Positions 34,427 to 47,137 of a DNA stretch of 64,000 nt are shown one piece after another. Location: positions 30,713,001 to 30,777,000 of the forward strand of contig BSBM01000232.1 in the NCBI GenBank assembly GCA_027924585.1. The letters run 5' to 3'. This DNA is from Larix kaempferi (taxonomy: Eukaryota; Streptophyta; Pinopsida; Pinales; Pinaceae). The position numbers and the translations under genes are program-made. Under the pieces are notes generated by a model. The model searched no databases. It was not told where the DNA came from and was given only the letters and a program-made list of their open reading frames with translations. Each line of letters starts with the position of its first letter. Within the stretch, counting starts at the first letter, position 1.

Positions 34427-36379
34427 TGTTTCTCAATAAATTATGTAGCAGGAAATTCATTCATGAGCCCCAAAGAAACCCAACAAAATATTGTAAGTTT
34501 TGAATGTAGCTGAGAAATATAGGTCTTTGAATATGTATGATTTCTCTACAAGTCTATAACCTGAAACCATTTTCACCAAAAAAATACTAAAATAAATATC
34601 AAATGGATTTTTATTTTGCATAACTAGACAAACATATGAAACACTAAAAATGGAAAACATGTAAGGAAAAATATTATAAAAAAAAAATCATTCCTCTCAT
34701 GCACTCTAAGACTTTCAACTTCAACAAATTAAAAGTCCTAAGGGTTTCAACATATACAACTACTATGTGTGGATATTCAATAGATAAGGGTGGATTGTAT
34801 AGCGACCCTATTGTAATCACTCATACCCCAGGGCTATGGCGGTTGTTATAAATGTTTTAAGAGCTATATTTATGGTTGTTATGAGTGTTGTACTCTTGTA
34901 ACATACATAAATACTAGAAACTTAATTGCAAGTTAGATTTTAAAACATAATTATTTTGGAATAGAAAATAGTAATTAATTCTCAATCCAAATAGGTTGGG
35001 AATTGCATTCTCAATCTTGCACAAATTGGTTGAATTTTTTTTATTTCCCAACAAGCCAATTATGAAAGGTGAAACATCTACTCTTTAGAAAACATGAAAA
35101 TGCATCCACTAATTTATAAAAGCAGGCTGAAAATGTTGATTCAAGCAAACTAAGATTGGAATTCTCAAGTTAAAAAATGGGCTAAAAATTAATTTTTCAA
35201 ACAAGTTAAGTGAGGGATGGAAATGCATGTGCAATTCCAAGCTTGCTTGTCTTCAAGTTGGAACCTTAAATCAAATTATTTTCATCTAGAAGCTATCATG
35301 TTATGCAACCAAGGAATGGTGAATGAAAACATGCTTCTTATCTTTTTTGACAAGAAAAAATAAAGCCAAGGCTAAAATGTAAAGAGCATGAATGAATGAT
35401 GATCAAAAGGAGAGTTTAGTGGCCGTATCTTGTTACACTACAAACAAAAAATAATATGCTCGGTACATAAATTGATATCTGGCAAAAAATATTCTATGGA
35501 AAAAATGAATTTGAAGATCATGTTGCTTGAATGCTAAGTGCATGACCTCAATGAAGCTCAAAACATTTACTGAAGGAGAAGAGGATCTTGACATTTGCGA
35601 CTGTTGGGAGATTGGAATCTTCACAACTTCACAAAGGAATTAAATAAGGGATAAAACATTGCAGGGAACATTGGTAGGTAGGTAGTGAGTAATGAAGAAG
35701 TAGGTAGTGAGTTTGTTGTTGGATAAATTGGTGAAACCCAAGAGAACTACTAGTGCAACGTTGTTCTTGAAATGCCTAAGGATGCTCTTAGTGTCAAAAG
35801 AGAGTGGATGGAAAAGTAGTGTGATCCTTCAACATTGTGTTGGAGGAAAAACATTATGGTGGTCCTCAAAATATGCCATAACCTTTGGAAATAGGAAAAA
35901 TATGTATTGTTTCATAGATGATTGTGTTGTGTAATGCAGATTTGATAAGTGACCCTTTGATCTATGCACATGAACATTTCAGAAATAAGGAAATACATTA
36001 AAATGCATAACGAAATTTGATTTGAGGTGCATGTGAACGAAATGAAGAGGGAATTGAAGGTGTGGAATTGTTAGTGTTATAAAAGGTTGAAGCCCTTGAT
36101 GTATTGTAGAGTTAGGAAAATCTACGAGGTTGAAACCTCATATGTGCTTGAGGATAAAATGGTGTTGGAAACCTCATGTTAGGATAATGGAATGATCTAA
36201 CTCTAGATGAATGTTGTTTTTGTAGATGGTCGTATCCAAGAAGAAAGTGTGCCTACTTGGGTAGGATCTAGATGAATGCCATATGGCCTAATTAGAAATC
36301 CTGGGTAATGAATGGATGTTTCACCAAACTCTGATTTCTTGTTCTTTGTTTGAAGCTATTAAGGATGCAAAAGGTGGAG
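34427..36379. other. Intergenic DNA, possibly with the 3' part of a gypsy relic
   Basis: 34427-35400 holds no visible gene. From about 35430 to 36380 the - strand continues beyond the reverse transcriptase fossil and has faint resemblance to the connection region of gypsy pol, near 36200-36300. The match is too weak to call. A + strand ORF at 35707-35934 shows no domain. Confidence 0.4.
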
Positions 36380-36800
36380 CCCTTGTTAGATATGTTGTAG
36401 ATGTCCACCCCATGTGTTATTGAAGATAAGAATGTCATCCCAAGAAATTACTACAACGTTCCTAAGAGATTAATGAAAGATCCCATTGATACATTCAATA
36501 AATGTAGTCGGTGTATTGGGGAGACCAAAGAACATCATCAATTGTTCATAGAGACCAAATGTTGTCTTCTATGTATCTCCATAATTCATGTGAATGTGAT
36601 GGTAACATGTAAGTAAATCTAGTTTGGTAAAGTGTGTGTCACCCTTGAGGTGGTCCCACATATCATCATTTCAAGTTAGTGAATATCAGTTTTGGATAGT
36701 GAATTTATTGAGAGCATGATAGTTAGCCACTAAATGCCTTTCATCCTTCTTTGTCATGGGGATAATGAAAGGTGAGGAGCCATATAAGCAAGTGGAGGAG
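36380..36800 (-). pseudogene. Ty3/gypsy reverse transcriptase fossil
   Basis: One - strand frame of about 140 codons from about 36793 to 36375 matches the gypsy RT core in order. A YGSSPFIIPMTKKDE block is followed by NYHALNKFTIQN (usual form DYRALNK), FTKLDLLTCYHHIHM (usual FSKLDLRSGYHQI), GLPNTPTTF (usual GLTNAPATF) and VVVISWDDILIF at about 36450-36420 (usual VYLDDILIF). It carries five in-frame stops but no frameshift. At least two stops fall where the family has Trp and one where it has Arg. No LTRs were identified around it. Confidence 0.8.
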
Positions 36801-38999
36801 TAGTTGGAGCCATATAGGTCACTAAGATGAGGAAGCTAGGAATGACCTATTAAGAAGTGGGTATTTGGAAGGTAATGTAGGATAATTATAGTGTGAAGGC
36901 TGGTCGGGAAGGGATGAGGAGAAGGATCAGTTAGAGAGCATAATTTATACTTCAAAAGAATGGTTAAAATCTTGCTCAAAGATGGCACAATCAAATAAAA
37001 ACATTTTATCTCTAAAAGCCTTTAACAATCTATAAATAAATTAGGAACCAAATACCTAGGTTATATCAATGATCTCGAGTTTAGACAAAAGGAGGATGTA
37101 ACTTGCACATGTTGACTTAGGTGTTTCCTGGGCTATAGTCATTGATATAGGTAATAGGAGGTCTTGTAACTTGCACATGTTTAATTTATACTACTGTAAA
37201 TTTTATTTTACTTCAAATAGAGTTTTATTTTAGTCTGTTTATCCTAGGTTTTTGGGTTTTTATTTTAGTACAAGGGACAGTAAAAAAACATAATTTCTGG
37301 GTTTTTATTTTAATGCAAGAGACCCTAAAAAAAAACATAATCAAGACCTAATAATTGCACGCAATGACCTGGATAATATTGTAATAGTTCTGCAATCTGC
37401 GTTTTGGTTAAAACCCCCGGTGCCTCACTACCTAACTAGTATCTCATAACATTGTAACTCGTCAAACTCCAACGCGAAAAAGAGCAGCCTTCCTTTCCCC
37501 TCAACAGTTATTCCTTAATTATCCATTTAAGTGGGGGTTTTCATTTTGCAAACCAATAAGCACATTTTGGTGAAAACCCTAGGTGTCTCACTGTAGCCTG
37601 TTTTTTCACTGTAGCCCATTATGTACAACATAAATGAACAACAGAGAGAAATGGAAAGCCAGAAAGCATTTTTTTAGGGAAACAAATAATACAAATTATA
37701 TTCTTCCTATAATGTTTTTTTAACCAGATTTGAAAATGTGTATAAAGCAGCAAATACAAAATTGCTTGGCATTAGGCATACCTCTGTATAGTCATAGATT
37801 TTTGTCCATTTGCAATACCGATTCGCCAAACTCTCGATTTGCCAACAACCCAAGACGAGAATGATGTGAAACTTGACAACTAGTTAACGCTGAGGCAGAG
37901 ATAAGAACTTTTCAATGGAGAAAACCCACATATGTATGTTGTAAGCCTGTAAATTCACAAACAATTATTATTAAATCTCTTCTCGTTCCACAACTCTGTA
38001 CCAGTTAATAATAAGCAGCAGAGAAACCACTACATCTTCTGGAACTGGAAGGGTTACAAACTTACAAGTTTACAACTTACGACTACAAGTCTGGATGAAG
38101 TTCGTTCAATGGCAAGCTTGCTTTACGTCGGAGTATCGTACTGAAGACTTCGATCCGGGATGCAGATTGTGTAGCAAAATTTGATCGGCATTGCTCCTCC
38201 TCCTTTTCATGGGTTAGTGCTCACTGGCTCAGCCTGCCTCCCAGCGAACCTCGGGTATGAAGTCCACGGTGAATCGATTACACACCCAAGGTTGCACCTA
38301 TACTAAGCAGTAAGCACAATCCTGGGTGCCATTACAATGTTACACCATATTACAGCCCCTACCCCAAAAAACCTCTCAATTACCAAATCCACATAGCTTT
38401 GTGGCACCGGTCATAACCTGTTCGATTCATTTGCTTGTTAACTTAGGGTTTCTGTATTCTTCCCCTCAACTTCCTGGCAACTTCCCAGGAACATGGTTCG
38501 AACTTCGATGGCATCATGATTCATGAGCAATGAGCATAGCGGTCGACAATTAGCAATAGCAATTAGCATGCTATTCCACTTTGAGGCTCCGGCCTGGGCC
38601 TAGCCCTAAGCGGCAAGCTAACTATGGTAAATTGGTAATTGCACCGACACCTACCAAATGCCAACAACAACAAGTAAACATGTTACACGTATGTACTCTG
38701 TGGAGTGACTGGAGTGACGGAGTCCAATCTTGAGTCTGGAGTCTAGTAACAGTTGGTAACATTAATTGCTTTCACAGTTCATAGTCCATAACTCAGCTAC
38801 TCCACCGAGTTCACCATAACTCCTTGTGACAGTACTCACCGAGCTCGGAGAGTCTCAATTTTCCAATTCCAGCTGGGACGGAGAACCGATGTGGCACTGC
38901 CGACGTCCAACTATAATGACTCCAGAGTCCAAATCACTAAAAACCCCTGGACGTGCAGAATTTGTAGTTGCCCTTCTGTTGCAGATTTTCACAACTCAG
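36801..38999. other. Intergenic DNA
   Basis: No gene recognised. A short duplication (GGGTTTTTATTTTA, then CAAGAGACCCTAAAAAAAAACA type) occurs at about 37250-37345. From about 38100 the sequence is less AT-rich and has short open frames without domains. Confidence 0.4.
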
Positions 39000-40215
39000 C
39001 CCAATTTCATTAAAATTTGCTCTGGACTTCTATGACGGGTAAAAGTGCCTTTGACGGGCACTCAACCCTGGATGGGGGCATTTATGATGAAAGGACGGGA
39101 GATGATGAGTAGGCTAGGCCGGTTGGCCCGTTGGAGGTGGTGGCGGCTTTGGCGATTGTGCAACATTAAAGCTCCCTCACTCCCGAGAGGCCAAATGACC
39201 AGGGCGGACAAGCACATTCATGGCGCGTTTATGGCAGAGCGTCTCCCAGATCATTGTTGATAAGCTTAAGGTAAATGTAAACGGGGCTTCATTCACTCAC
39301 TTTGTTCTCGACAGTCTGTGCTTTGGTGAATATCTCAAACCTCTGCACGTCCATAGTGGAAGTCCGAAGCGTATTCTTGGGTGCCTGCGTGATAGAGAAA
39401 ACTGCAAAATGGTCCAGGAACGTCACAGATCCTTGAGTAGATGAGGTCGTTGCTGCTGTGAGCACTCACAGGAGACAAGTGGTGCGGGTATGGTTTTCCA
39501 CCTTGCCTCGATGACAGACATGCTGTTGGATATTTTGGATGATATTCGGGACGTGCAGGAGGATATGCAGACCAGGCTACATGAACTTGAACACCGGGTG
39601 CACATTATGATCGAGTGGTGCGCGGACATTGCCGAGTTATTCCACCTCCCTTGGCCGCTACATCTAGTCATTGTGGATCCTGGCATAGTAAAATATGACC
39701 CATAAGCAAAGGTCGAGAACGAGTCAGCTCCCACGTAGATAAATACCCCTGCAGCTAATCTCCCCGCGGTCAAGGAGGAAGCTCAGAATTTTAAGACTGA
39801 AAATCCGGTGCAGGAGGAGACTGTCATGGATGCCAGAGCCAGTGGTAGCAAACATGAGGCCTCGAACCTCATCATGGGTAAAGACGAGCCACCAAGGACC
39901 AAGCAGCGTATGGACCCAAGCTCTTCCAAGTAGATTTCTTCATTGTCAGGTTTTAGTTTGATTTTTGGTTCAGCTAGATGTCTACCCTTTTTGCAGTGCC
40001 ACTTGTCTGCATAGTACTGTTAGCACTAGTCTAAATGCTTTTGAATGCTACCAGTTTGATGTATGGAGCCCAATAGAGGCTATTATGGACTTTTTTTGCC
40101 ATTTGATATTATATCTTTTGACTTGGGGCTGGGCTGTTCTCTCTTGCTGAGGGGCCAGTTGGAATCTGTATTTTTGTAAATTTTACAGTAATATAATGTA
40201 AGTACTAAATTACAA
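39000..40215 (+). pseudogene. Possible decayed gene end with 3' UTR-like tail
   Basis: The + strand frame from 39490 gives a helical, coiled-coil-like segment (DMLLDILDDIRDVQEDMQ and onward). It continues in the same frame past stops at 39703 (TAA) and about 39736 (TAG) into an acidic, Ser/Lys-rich tail that ends at about 39933. The following 280 bases look like a 3' UTR and end near an A-rich run (about 40210). Upstream open segments at 39045-39444 may be earlier exons. No family is recognised. It could be a truncated processed or retro-copied sequence. Confidence 0.35.
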
Positions 40216-41002
40216 AAAAAAGGATTGTTAATTCTCATAATATATTAATTCATGTGGGAATTTAAAAAGACAAGGGGAACAAGTTTCTCTAGGAAGCTTT
40301 CATTAAGTAACATTTAAAATGGTGCATACACCAATACAATGGTGGGATTATCTTGTCCAAGTTATGTGATGGATTTTGTAACACCTTGTTTTTTACCCCA
40401 AAATGTGATAATGTAAGTATTCATGAAATGGCTAGAAGTCGGGCATGAATGGTCCATTGTGATTAAGATGATGTAATTATGTACATTTTTAGGTTTTAAT
40501 ATAAAAGCCACAACTACTACAAACTAAAGGATGAAAAGGAGATAGGGGACTATGATTCCACAATAGGGAGAATGAGAAGGGGGTTAAAAGGGAGATGACC
40601 CTAGTGACTTATGAGTTAAGTCATTATCCTTAATATTTATTTTATCTTAAGTTTTATTAATCTCTCTTTATAAAAGTGCACTAGTCATAACCTTGGGTTA
40701 ATTATCCTAAGCTTGGGATTAGAGGGGAAAAATGTTAAATCCCATGTATGCCATTTGTCTAGTTACCATCATCCATGCATGCCACTTGGCTAGTTTTTAA
40801 CATGCATATAAAATATTGAGAACTAGTCATTTTGGGATCATCGAGACTTCGTGATTCAGTCTGCCATCACTGAACTGTCACCCTTACCTTATCCCAGAGA
40901 CATAACCCGTACTATAGTGGGGACCCATATTGAGAACAATTGAGTTCTCTGGAGTCCTGACACAAAGAGTCCTTGGACGACCTGTGTTGGAGCCCTAGAA
41001 GG
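40216..41002. other. Intergenic DNA left of the nested elements
   Basis: AT-rich. TGTAACACCTTG at 40377 resembles the start of some gypsy LTRs, but no matching end or target duplication was found. Confidence 0.35.
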
Positions 41003-41214
41003 TGTTAGGTGTACCAAAAGAGAAAATATGTAGAAACCATCAGAGACAAGAAGAATAAGCGTCAAGCACAAATTTCCCATTAACTAATGTACAATAAATA
41101 CATGATAATTGACCCTTGGGTTTCAGATTCCAAGAGGTCTCTTGGACTCTCGGGGGACTCTTTGGTCTCCCTTTTCACATTAATATTCCTCACACCAAGG
41201 ATTACACTCCAACA
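41003..41214 (-). repeat. Left LTR (3' LTR) of the outer element
   Basis: 212 bp, TG..CA ends. It aligns over its whole length with the split right copy; differences are scattered substitutions (more than for the younger elements nearby). Confidence 0.85.
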
Positions 41215-41230
41215 AATCCCACCTTAATTT
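41215..41230 (-). other. Polypurine tract of the outer element
   Basis: On the - strand AAATTAAGGTGGGATT directly precedes the TG of the 3' LTR, the normal place and composition for a polypurine tract. Confidence 0.6.
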
Positions 41231-41773
41231 GAAAGCGTGTATATGAGTCCAATAAAAGAGAGCTGAATTACTGGAAGTAGACAAATACCACTTGCTGAAC
41301 ATTTCCAACTTGACAATTTGACTTGCCAAGCAAGTTAGCAGAAGCTAACTTCTCCTGCTAACTACAAGTTCTCTCCGAAGAGGTGGTTTTTGGTTGACCA
41401 TCAACGAAGGCTCATAGGTTCTATGGAGTGGTGGTTTGGTGACCACCATCTGATGTCTAGCAGAAGATGAAGTCTTATGCTAAATGTGTGGTTTTAGGCT
41501 GACCACAAAATCCGAAGCTCATTCGAACATGGTGGTTCATGCTCGCTTGTACTCGCTCGCTTGTTTCTGATGGTCTTCACTTCCCCCCTGTTAGGAACAC
41601 TGTGAGGAGTGGAGAGTCTCATGGTGTCAAAACTAGACACAAAACACATGAGTACTCTAGAGCAAGGTTCTCTTTTGTCTTCTTGCTACATCTCTGAATC
41701 TGGCCTCCCAAATTGGTTGTGGCTCAGGCTCGCTTGATTTGACTTACTTGAGGAAGGCCATGGATGCTTTTTG
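41231..41773 (-). other. Interior of the outer element, no coding
   Basis: Contains several short inverted words (GTGGTTTGGTGACCAC at about 41432 and GTGGTTTTAGGCTGACCAC-like at about 41484) and repeats of CTCGCTTGT at 41540-41570. No ORF with a domain. Confidence 0.4.
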
Positions 41774-42265
41774 TTAGAATGACAAGGATTCGAAACTTGA
41801 AGCATGACGTTCCCCCCTGTCAGGTACATGATAAGAGGCAGTACAATATTCTGCTGCAAGTTTCACTCTTACAGGTTTCTTCAGTTTCACACACTGATAT
41901 GAAGAATGGTTATGCTTCTCACAATCAAAACACCGATCTTTCATATGGCCAACTCGGTCACAATGTTGGCATCTGGAACTTTGAACAAGTTGCACCTCTT
42001 CTAACATGATTTCACTATTTTTCGTCATGTGCTGGCAGTTGATAGGAATTGTCTTCAACTTCGAATAAAGGATTGTTTAGAACAAACACTAGTTCAGAGT
42101 GTTGATTCCTATTCTGTACATCGTCATCTTTGGATTTCAAATCATGTAGTTGATTGATGACAATTTGGAGAGTTTATTTTTTGATTGTGATTGAGTCGTC
42201 TACAACTGTAAGTACTTGGGTGTTCAACAACTCTAATGTTTCTTCAATTTGAGACATTGTGAGGA
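41774..42265 (-). pseudogene. gag-like fragment with two overlapping CCHC knuckles
   Basis: On the - strand, an open frame 42058-41774 contains CQHCDRVGHMKDRC and, sharing its last Cys, CFDCEKHNHSSYQC; both fit C-x2-C-x4-H-x4-C. A short helical segment (SQIEETLELLNTQVLTVV) lies upstream at about 42260-42210, followed by a stop. This is the only coding trace of the outer element and has the look of a plant retrotransposon nucleocapsid region. The rest of gag and all of pol are missing. Confidence 0.6.
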
Positions 42266-42956
42266 CTGTGTGAGGCCTCCCTGTGCAGGAATAACTAAGT
42301 ACAATTGACCCAATTAAATTGAGCACTTCTTGCAACTCTACCCTTTACAAACAAGATTCAACATACTCAAACTTAAAGAGTGAAGGGTGTCGGTCTCAAC
42401 CGAGAATGCACCCAAATACAGTGCAATTCAACTTTTCTTCAATTTTGATACTATACAAAAACACACATGCAAGTACCAAAAAAAAGTTCTAGAACTTACA
42501 AACAATTAATAGTTTGCAAGTTACACTTTTAAATATTGAATTGATGAATATGCTATACTTGAGTTCTTGAATGATTTGCTATGGTGGCGATGTCAGCAAT
42601 GTCTAACACTATCAATTTTTGCAATAAACTGGTTGAAAATATGCAATCTTTGCAAAGGTGTACATGATGGTGTACAATATAATCTTTGGAATATAGTCTA
42701 TTCATGCAATGAGCAAGTCATGCAACGTGTAGGTTTGAAGTCCTCTTATAATGTGGTCTCTGTAAGCTCTTATTACATTGAACACATTCTTCTACAATCT
42801 TTGTTCAATGTGCTCTATAAAAGAGACCCTCAAATGACATACAATGCTCTAAACTTCCCAAGAAAATAAGAGGCAAGCGTCTATGAACACTATAATCTTC
42901 GCAATAATCTTAGAAAAAGGCTCTCATTTCAAGTAGACTTTACAAAACCAACAAAT
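42266..42956 (-). other. Interior of the outer element
   Basis: No coding signal. AT-rich with a small + strand ORF (42567-42869) lacking any domain. Confidence 0.4.
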
Positions 42957-42961
42957 CCTTC

Positions 42962-44591
42962 TGTAACGTCCCCATTTTGACCACCATTGCATTAAATCAA
43001 TATTGATGTAAATATCGTTATTAAATCATGGTGAGGAGCTCAAGGCCAAGGCCCCGCCATTGATTTATCATTTTATGTATCAACAGTTAAAATCGATGCA
43101 TATGGTTCTTGTGCTAGATAGGCACAATGTAAATTAAGACATCATGTAAATACGAATTTTAATGAAATACCCACAACTAGCTATGCAATACAACAAAGAG
43201 ATGGGGGCATGATTTTTATAAGGAATAGGGAGGGAAATTATTCAAACCTTTGAGCCAATGGTGCTAATCCATGTGTCAATGAGAAAACCCATAAACCCTC
43301 AACTACCCATTTTGGCTTATGCACCCAATCATTAAATTCTTTCAAGAGTTGGTTGAGGCAGTTAATGCCTTGGGAGTGGAGAGGTATGGCAGCCAATTTC
43401 GTGCATGGGCAAGCCATCAACTTGGGAATTCGTATTTTTGCTTCTTGGGCAAGAAAACACCCACGAAATGGTGCCCAAAGCCATCTTTCACCCATGGCCT
43501 TTTCTCTCTCACGCAGTCTGATCTAACTGGGACTTTCTCCATCACGTTTTTCATCATTTTCCTGCATTTTCCATGCACAGGAACTCATTTTTGTATTGCA
43601 CAATGGCTGGGAGGAAGGGAGCCACGATTTTGGGGTTTATGGAGGCCGTTTTTGTCCCTTGAATGCCCATAAACGTTTTTCTGAAAATGATTTGCTCTCC
43701 CAGGGTTGTTTTCCCCTTCTCCCATTTCGTTTTGGCTGCCCACGATTTTCTGAAATTGGTAGAAACCCCATTTTGGGCATCCCACTGTAAAAATGTTTTT
43801 CTACATGCCCAACACTTGTGATTTTGCTGTTATGTGCATCCATGTTTTGGTTTGAACCTGTGAGCAAGAAATTTAGAGTGGTAGTGGACAAAATTGGCTT
43901 GATAAACCTAGTGGGGAAAATAACCTCTCAAGAAGATCAGAAGGGTTGGCTACTCTTCTATGCACACCTTGAACAACACTGAATTGGAAGGTATGGCCTG
44001 AGGGACTGTGTAGTAGTGAAGGGAATACTTCCTTGAATCAGGTGTGTAGGCATTGTAGGGAACCAAGCTAGATAGATCTGGTAGAGGTATCCATAGCTCT
44101 GTGGTTGAGCTCACTAGCTTAGCAATTCTTCCTTTTCCGTCTCCTAGCAGCCTGATAAACCCAATTGCTGATTGGCTTGGCTGATTTTGGTGTATTTTGG
44201 CGATGTGTAAGTCTGCTGTTCCCTTCTTCCTTGTAGAAATCATGCCCACCTCGGGGGTGGCGTTGTATCAAGAGATTAATAAGCACAACTGGCCTATGGT
44301 TGGGTGGAACGTTGCAGATGCATAGCTGGTTGCTCAGGGACTACTTTGTTTTAAGATAAGTACTCTCATGTGCTAATTCTGTATTGTTTTAATTGATGAA
44401 TGACATGAATATCTTGAATGTATGATGGATGTGTAATAGAATTTAATTCTGCAGTGTTTTCAAATATTTATGCATTTGCATATGTCCATCTTCATTTTAT
44501 ATGAATGTTTGTTTACTAAGTATGGGGCTAGATGTCCGGAATTAGAGTGATGTTCTCTCCCTAGCTCGGTCTGATGGGAGGGGACTTGACA
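42962..44591 (+). mobile_element. Solo LTR, 1630 bp, with CCTTC target duplications
   Basis: Begins TGTAACGTCCCC and ends GACTTGACA. CCTTC occurs directly before (42957-42961) and directly after (44592-44596). The TGTAACGTCCCC start and long size are typical of plant gypsy LTRs. No second copy and no interior sequence exist here, so the element was reduced to one LTR by recombination. Orientation is assigned only from the usual look of the start. Several overlapping ORFs at 43238-43891 on both strands have no domain and are regarded as chance. Confidence 0.85.
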
Positions 44592-44596
44592 CCTTC

Positions 44597-47132
44597 CCAA
44601 TCAAATTTGATAAAAATGATGGAGTGCTGCTTGAACTATTGGAGAAATGCTTACTATGTGCAGAATGCAATAATGACATATATCATTGCTCCAAGGCATG
44701 TATCTCCATCTTCACCAGTGAGTTAAATTGAATACAATCCAAAAACAAAGAAAAAACTACTTCGGAGCTCAGATGCCAACTTTGAAGTTAAATTGATCAT
44801 TGAGATTGAATGTGATGTAGATGCCTTGAGTCCTTTAATTGATAGCATGATTGATGAGCTTCAATGATTGATGCATGCCAATGATATCCTCATTCAAATT
44901 TCACACCAAATCAAGGTCTCAAGGAAAAAATTAATTACAAAGTTACCCCCTTGAAATTTGCTCTCAACGATCAAAAGAATATTGGGATTTTATGTCTCCT
45001 TACAATTTTGTCTATGCCACATAAAATGAAATCATTGAAAACACTATCCAATGACCCCCTTTGGACTTGCAAAAGTTACATTATGCTACCAAGCATTAAC
45101 ATAAATGGTTTACCTCATATAAAATGATTTATGAGCTATCAATGTTTCCATAGATCGAGTCTTTGATTTGATAGCGGCTCTATCAACCAATAACAAGTGT
45201 AAAGCTCTTCATATTCCAACTCAACAACTCAGTCTTCAACTCTTTTCAATGCCGAAATAGGTTGTGGTGCTCCATCAACGGCTATCTTCACACAAACAGA
45301 GAGAAGCTCCTGAGATTAGACGTGACTTTCCAGTGACTAGTATCAAGCAAGGTAGATGAGGATGTTTTATTTTGGAAAATCAATGAGGAGGTAAAACCAC
45401 CATTCATTATGAAAACTATTCTTAACTTCCCATTTCAACCAAAATGATGATAACACGTGAAAGCTCTTTCCTTCAACCCACAAACATCACGACACCCATG
45501 CTGTAGACAAGTATGAAATATGTAGAGAATCCATGATATCTTCAAGAGCAAATCACGCCCAAACAACAAGTAGGTACGAATAACTCCAGTCGTAGGTATC
45601 CAAGTGCGTGTATTTGTGGGAGTAGGAGACTCCAAATTCTATGCATGAAATTCTTTTGAGCAATAATCTCACTCTTCAACCAACCGAGATGATCTTCATA
45701 CATTGTAGAGATAACCAACAATAACCAACAACGATGCAGTCTCCTCATGATGCAGTCTCCAAGCACGAGATAAATTAGGGTTCACCAAGAAGTTCACCAG
45801 CTAACAACCATAAGTGTAACTTGCACTTGGAGTGAGCAAGCATTGTGTTCTTCAATCTTCACGCAAATCTCTAGTAAGGTCACAAATCTCACTGGTTAGG
45901 CCTATGTTTCTGTGCACTTTCACTAGTAAGTTCGTAGCTCTTAGACATGAACCAATATTCACGTTTCACGGTTCAACGAAGCAACAACAACTTCAATATA
46001 GGCTATCAACATCAGTGTTCTCACCAAGAAATATTCAACCAACATCTCACATATCAAGTAGGGGCAATTGAATTGGCCAAAGGAGACCACCAACAAAACA
46101 ACCACAATCTTAGATGAAAAACGAGGTTCAACAAAAGCAATATATCAACTGATTTACGCAACACAAAAGAAACACCGTAGGAGCATATGGACAGTGGGAG
46201 GCGTCTTTTCAAGAAGTTGTTTAAGAGGAGGGAGAGTCAGTGTTATAGGTCAAATCCGCACTTCTCTGTCTGTGATCACATTGCTCTGTCGATCACACAA
46301 AATAACACTATGGATGGAAGAGCTAGGTTGACCCTGGATGAGTTATTACTGAGATTACACTCTTCAGTTGAAAATCTTATTTTTTCTACAGTTTTCATGA
46401 CATGTGCGCTACTATTGCCACAGTGATCTAGCATTCTCAACGTTGGTCTTATTGAAGACAACCTGCACACATCCTCCAAAATGTTGCAAACGCTGGTTGT
46501 AAGTACAAAAGTTGCATACTGTGCGCTAGTCTACTTGTATGAAACCCGCACACATCTTAAGTTGAAATGAAAAAATATATTAAGATTACGAATTGGGATT
46601 AGTTAAAGTTGGTTCTGCAACTTCCCCAACCTCGCAATTCAACCACCTCTCGAATTCAACTTCCTACCTTGTCCCATAAATACAAGGGGAAGCCATGAGA
46701 GAGGGACCCTAGAAGGAATGATAAGCTGCTGTTATGCTGGAGGAATTCCCAAGTCATTGTGAGGAGAAGGAGCCCAGAACTCGGTTGCAGAAGTGTCTGG
46801 ACAGATCAAGTATATATGTACTTATCTACATTTCTTTGAAAATAAAAGGTGGAAATACCCTTCCCGTCCCAATCGAACGTCTATATGATGGAATGTGTAT
46901 TTGATTGAATATCTGATTGTAGTTGATGTTAAGTTATTTCTGATTTCATCATATTTATTACAGTCAAGATATGCCGAGGAAGGTTAAGTTTGTTTTGCAA
47001 GTTCATCATTGTGGAAGATCAAGCGAAAGCTAGGACCAACCATCGTTAAAAAGGTACGGCTTTCAGAATCTTAACCTCTTTTAATTTGTGGTAACTAATG
47101 AAAAACATGAATTTATTTACCTGTCACCCCAC
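44597..47132 (-). other. Interior of the outer element between two later insertions
   Basis: No recognisable protein. Small ORFs on both strands (for example - 45766-45435 and + 45832-46331) lack known motifs. It may be captured or strongly diverged sequence. Confidence 0.4.
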
Positions 47133-47137
47133 GCAAG

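Noticed and set aside
31600-35000. Terminal inverted repeats of a hAT transposon
   Set aside because: A GGGCGTGCC-like word near 31873 looked promising, but no inverted partner or 8 bp duplication was found on the right.
40377-41002. TGTAACACC as the start of another LTR
   Set aside because: No partner end or target duplication could be found.
43238-43891. Overlapping ORFs on both strands in the solo LTR
   Set aside because: No domain, and open on both strands at once, as often happens in GC-balanced repeat DNA.
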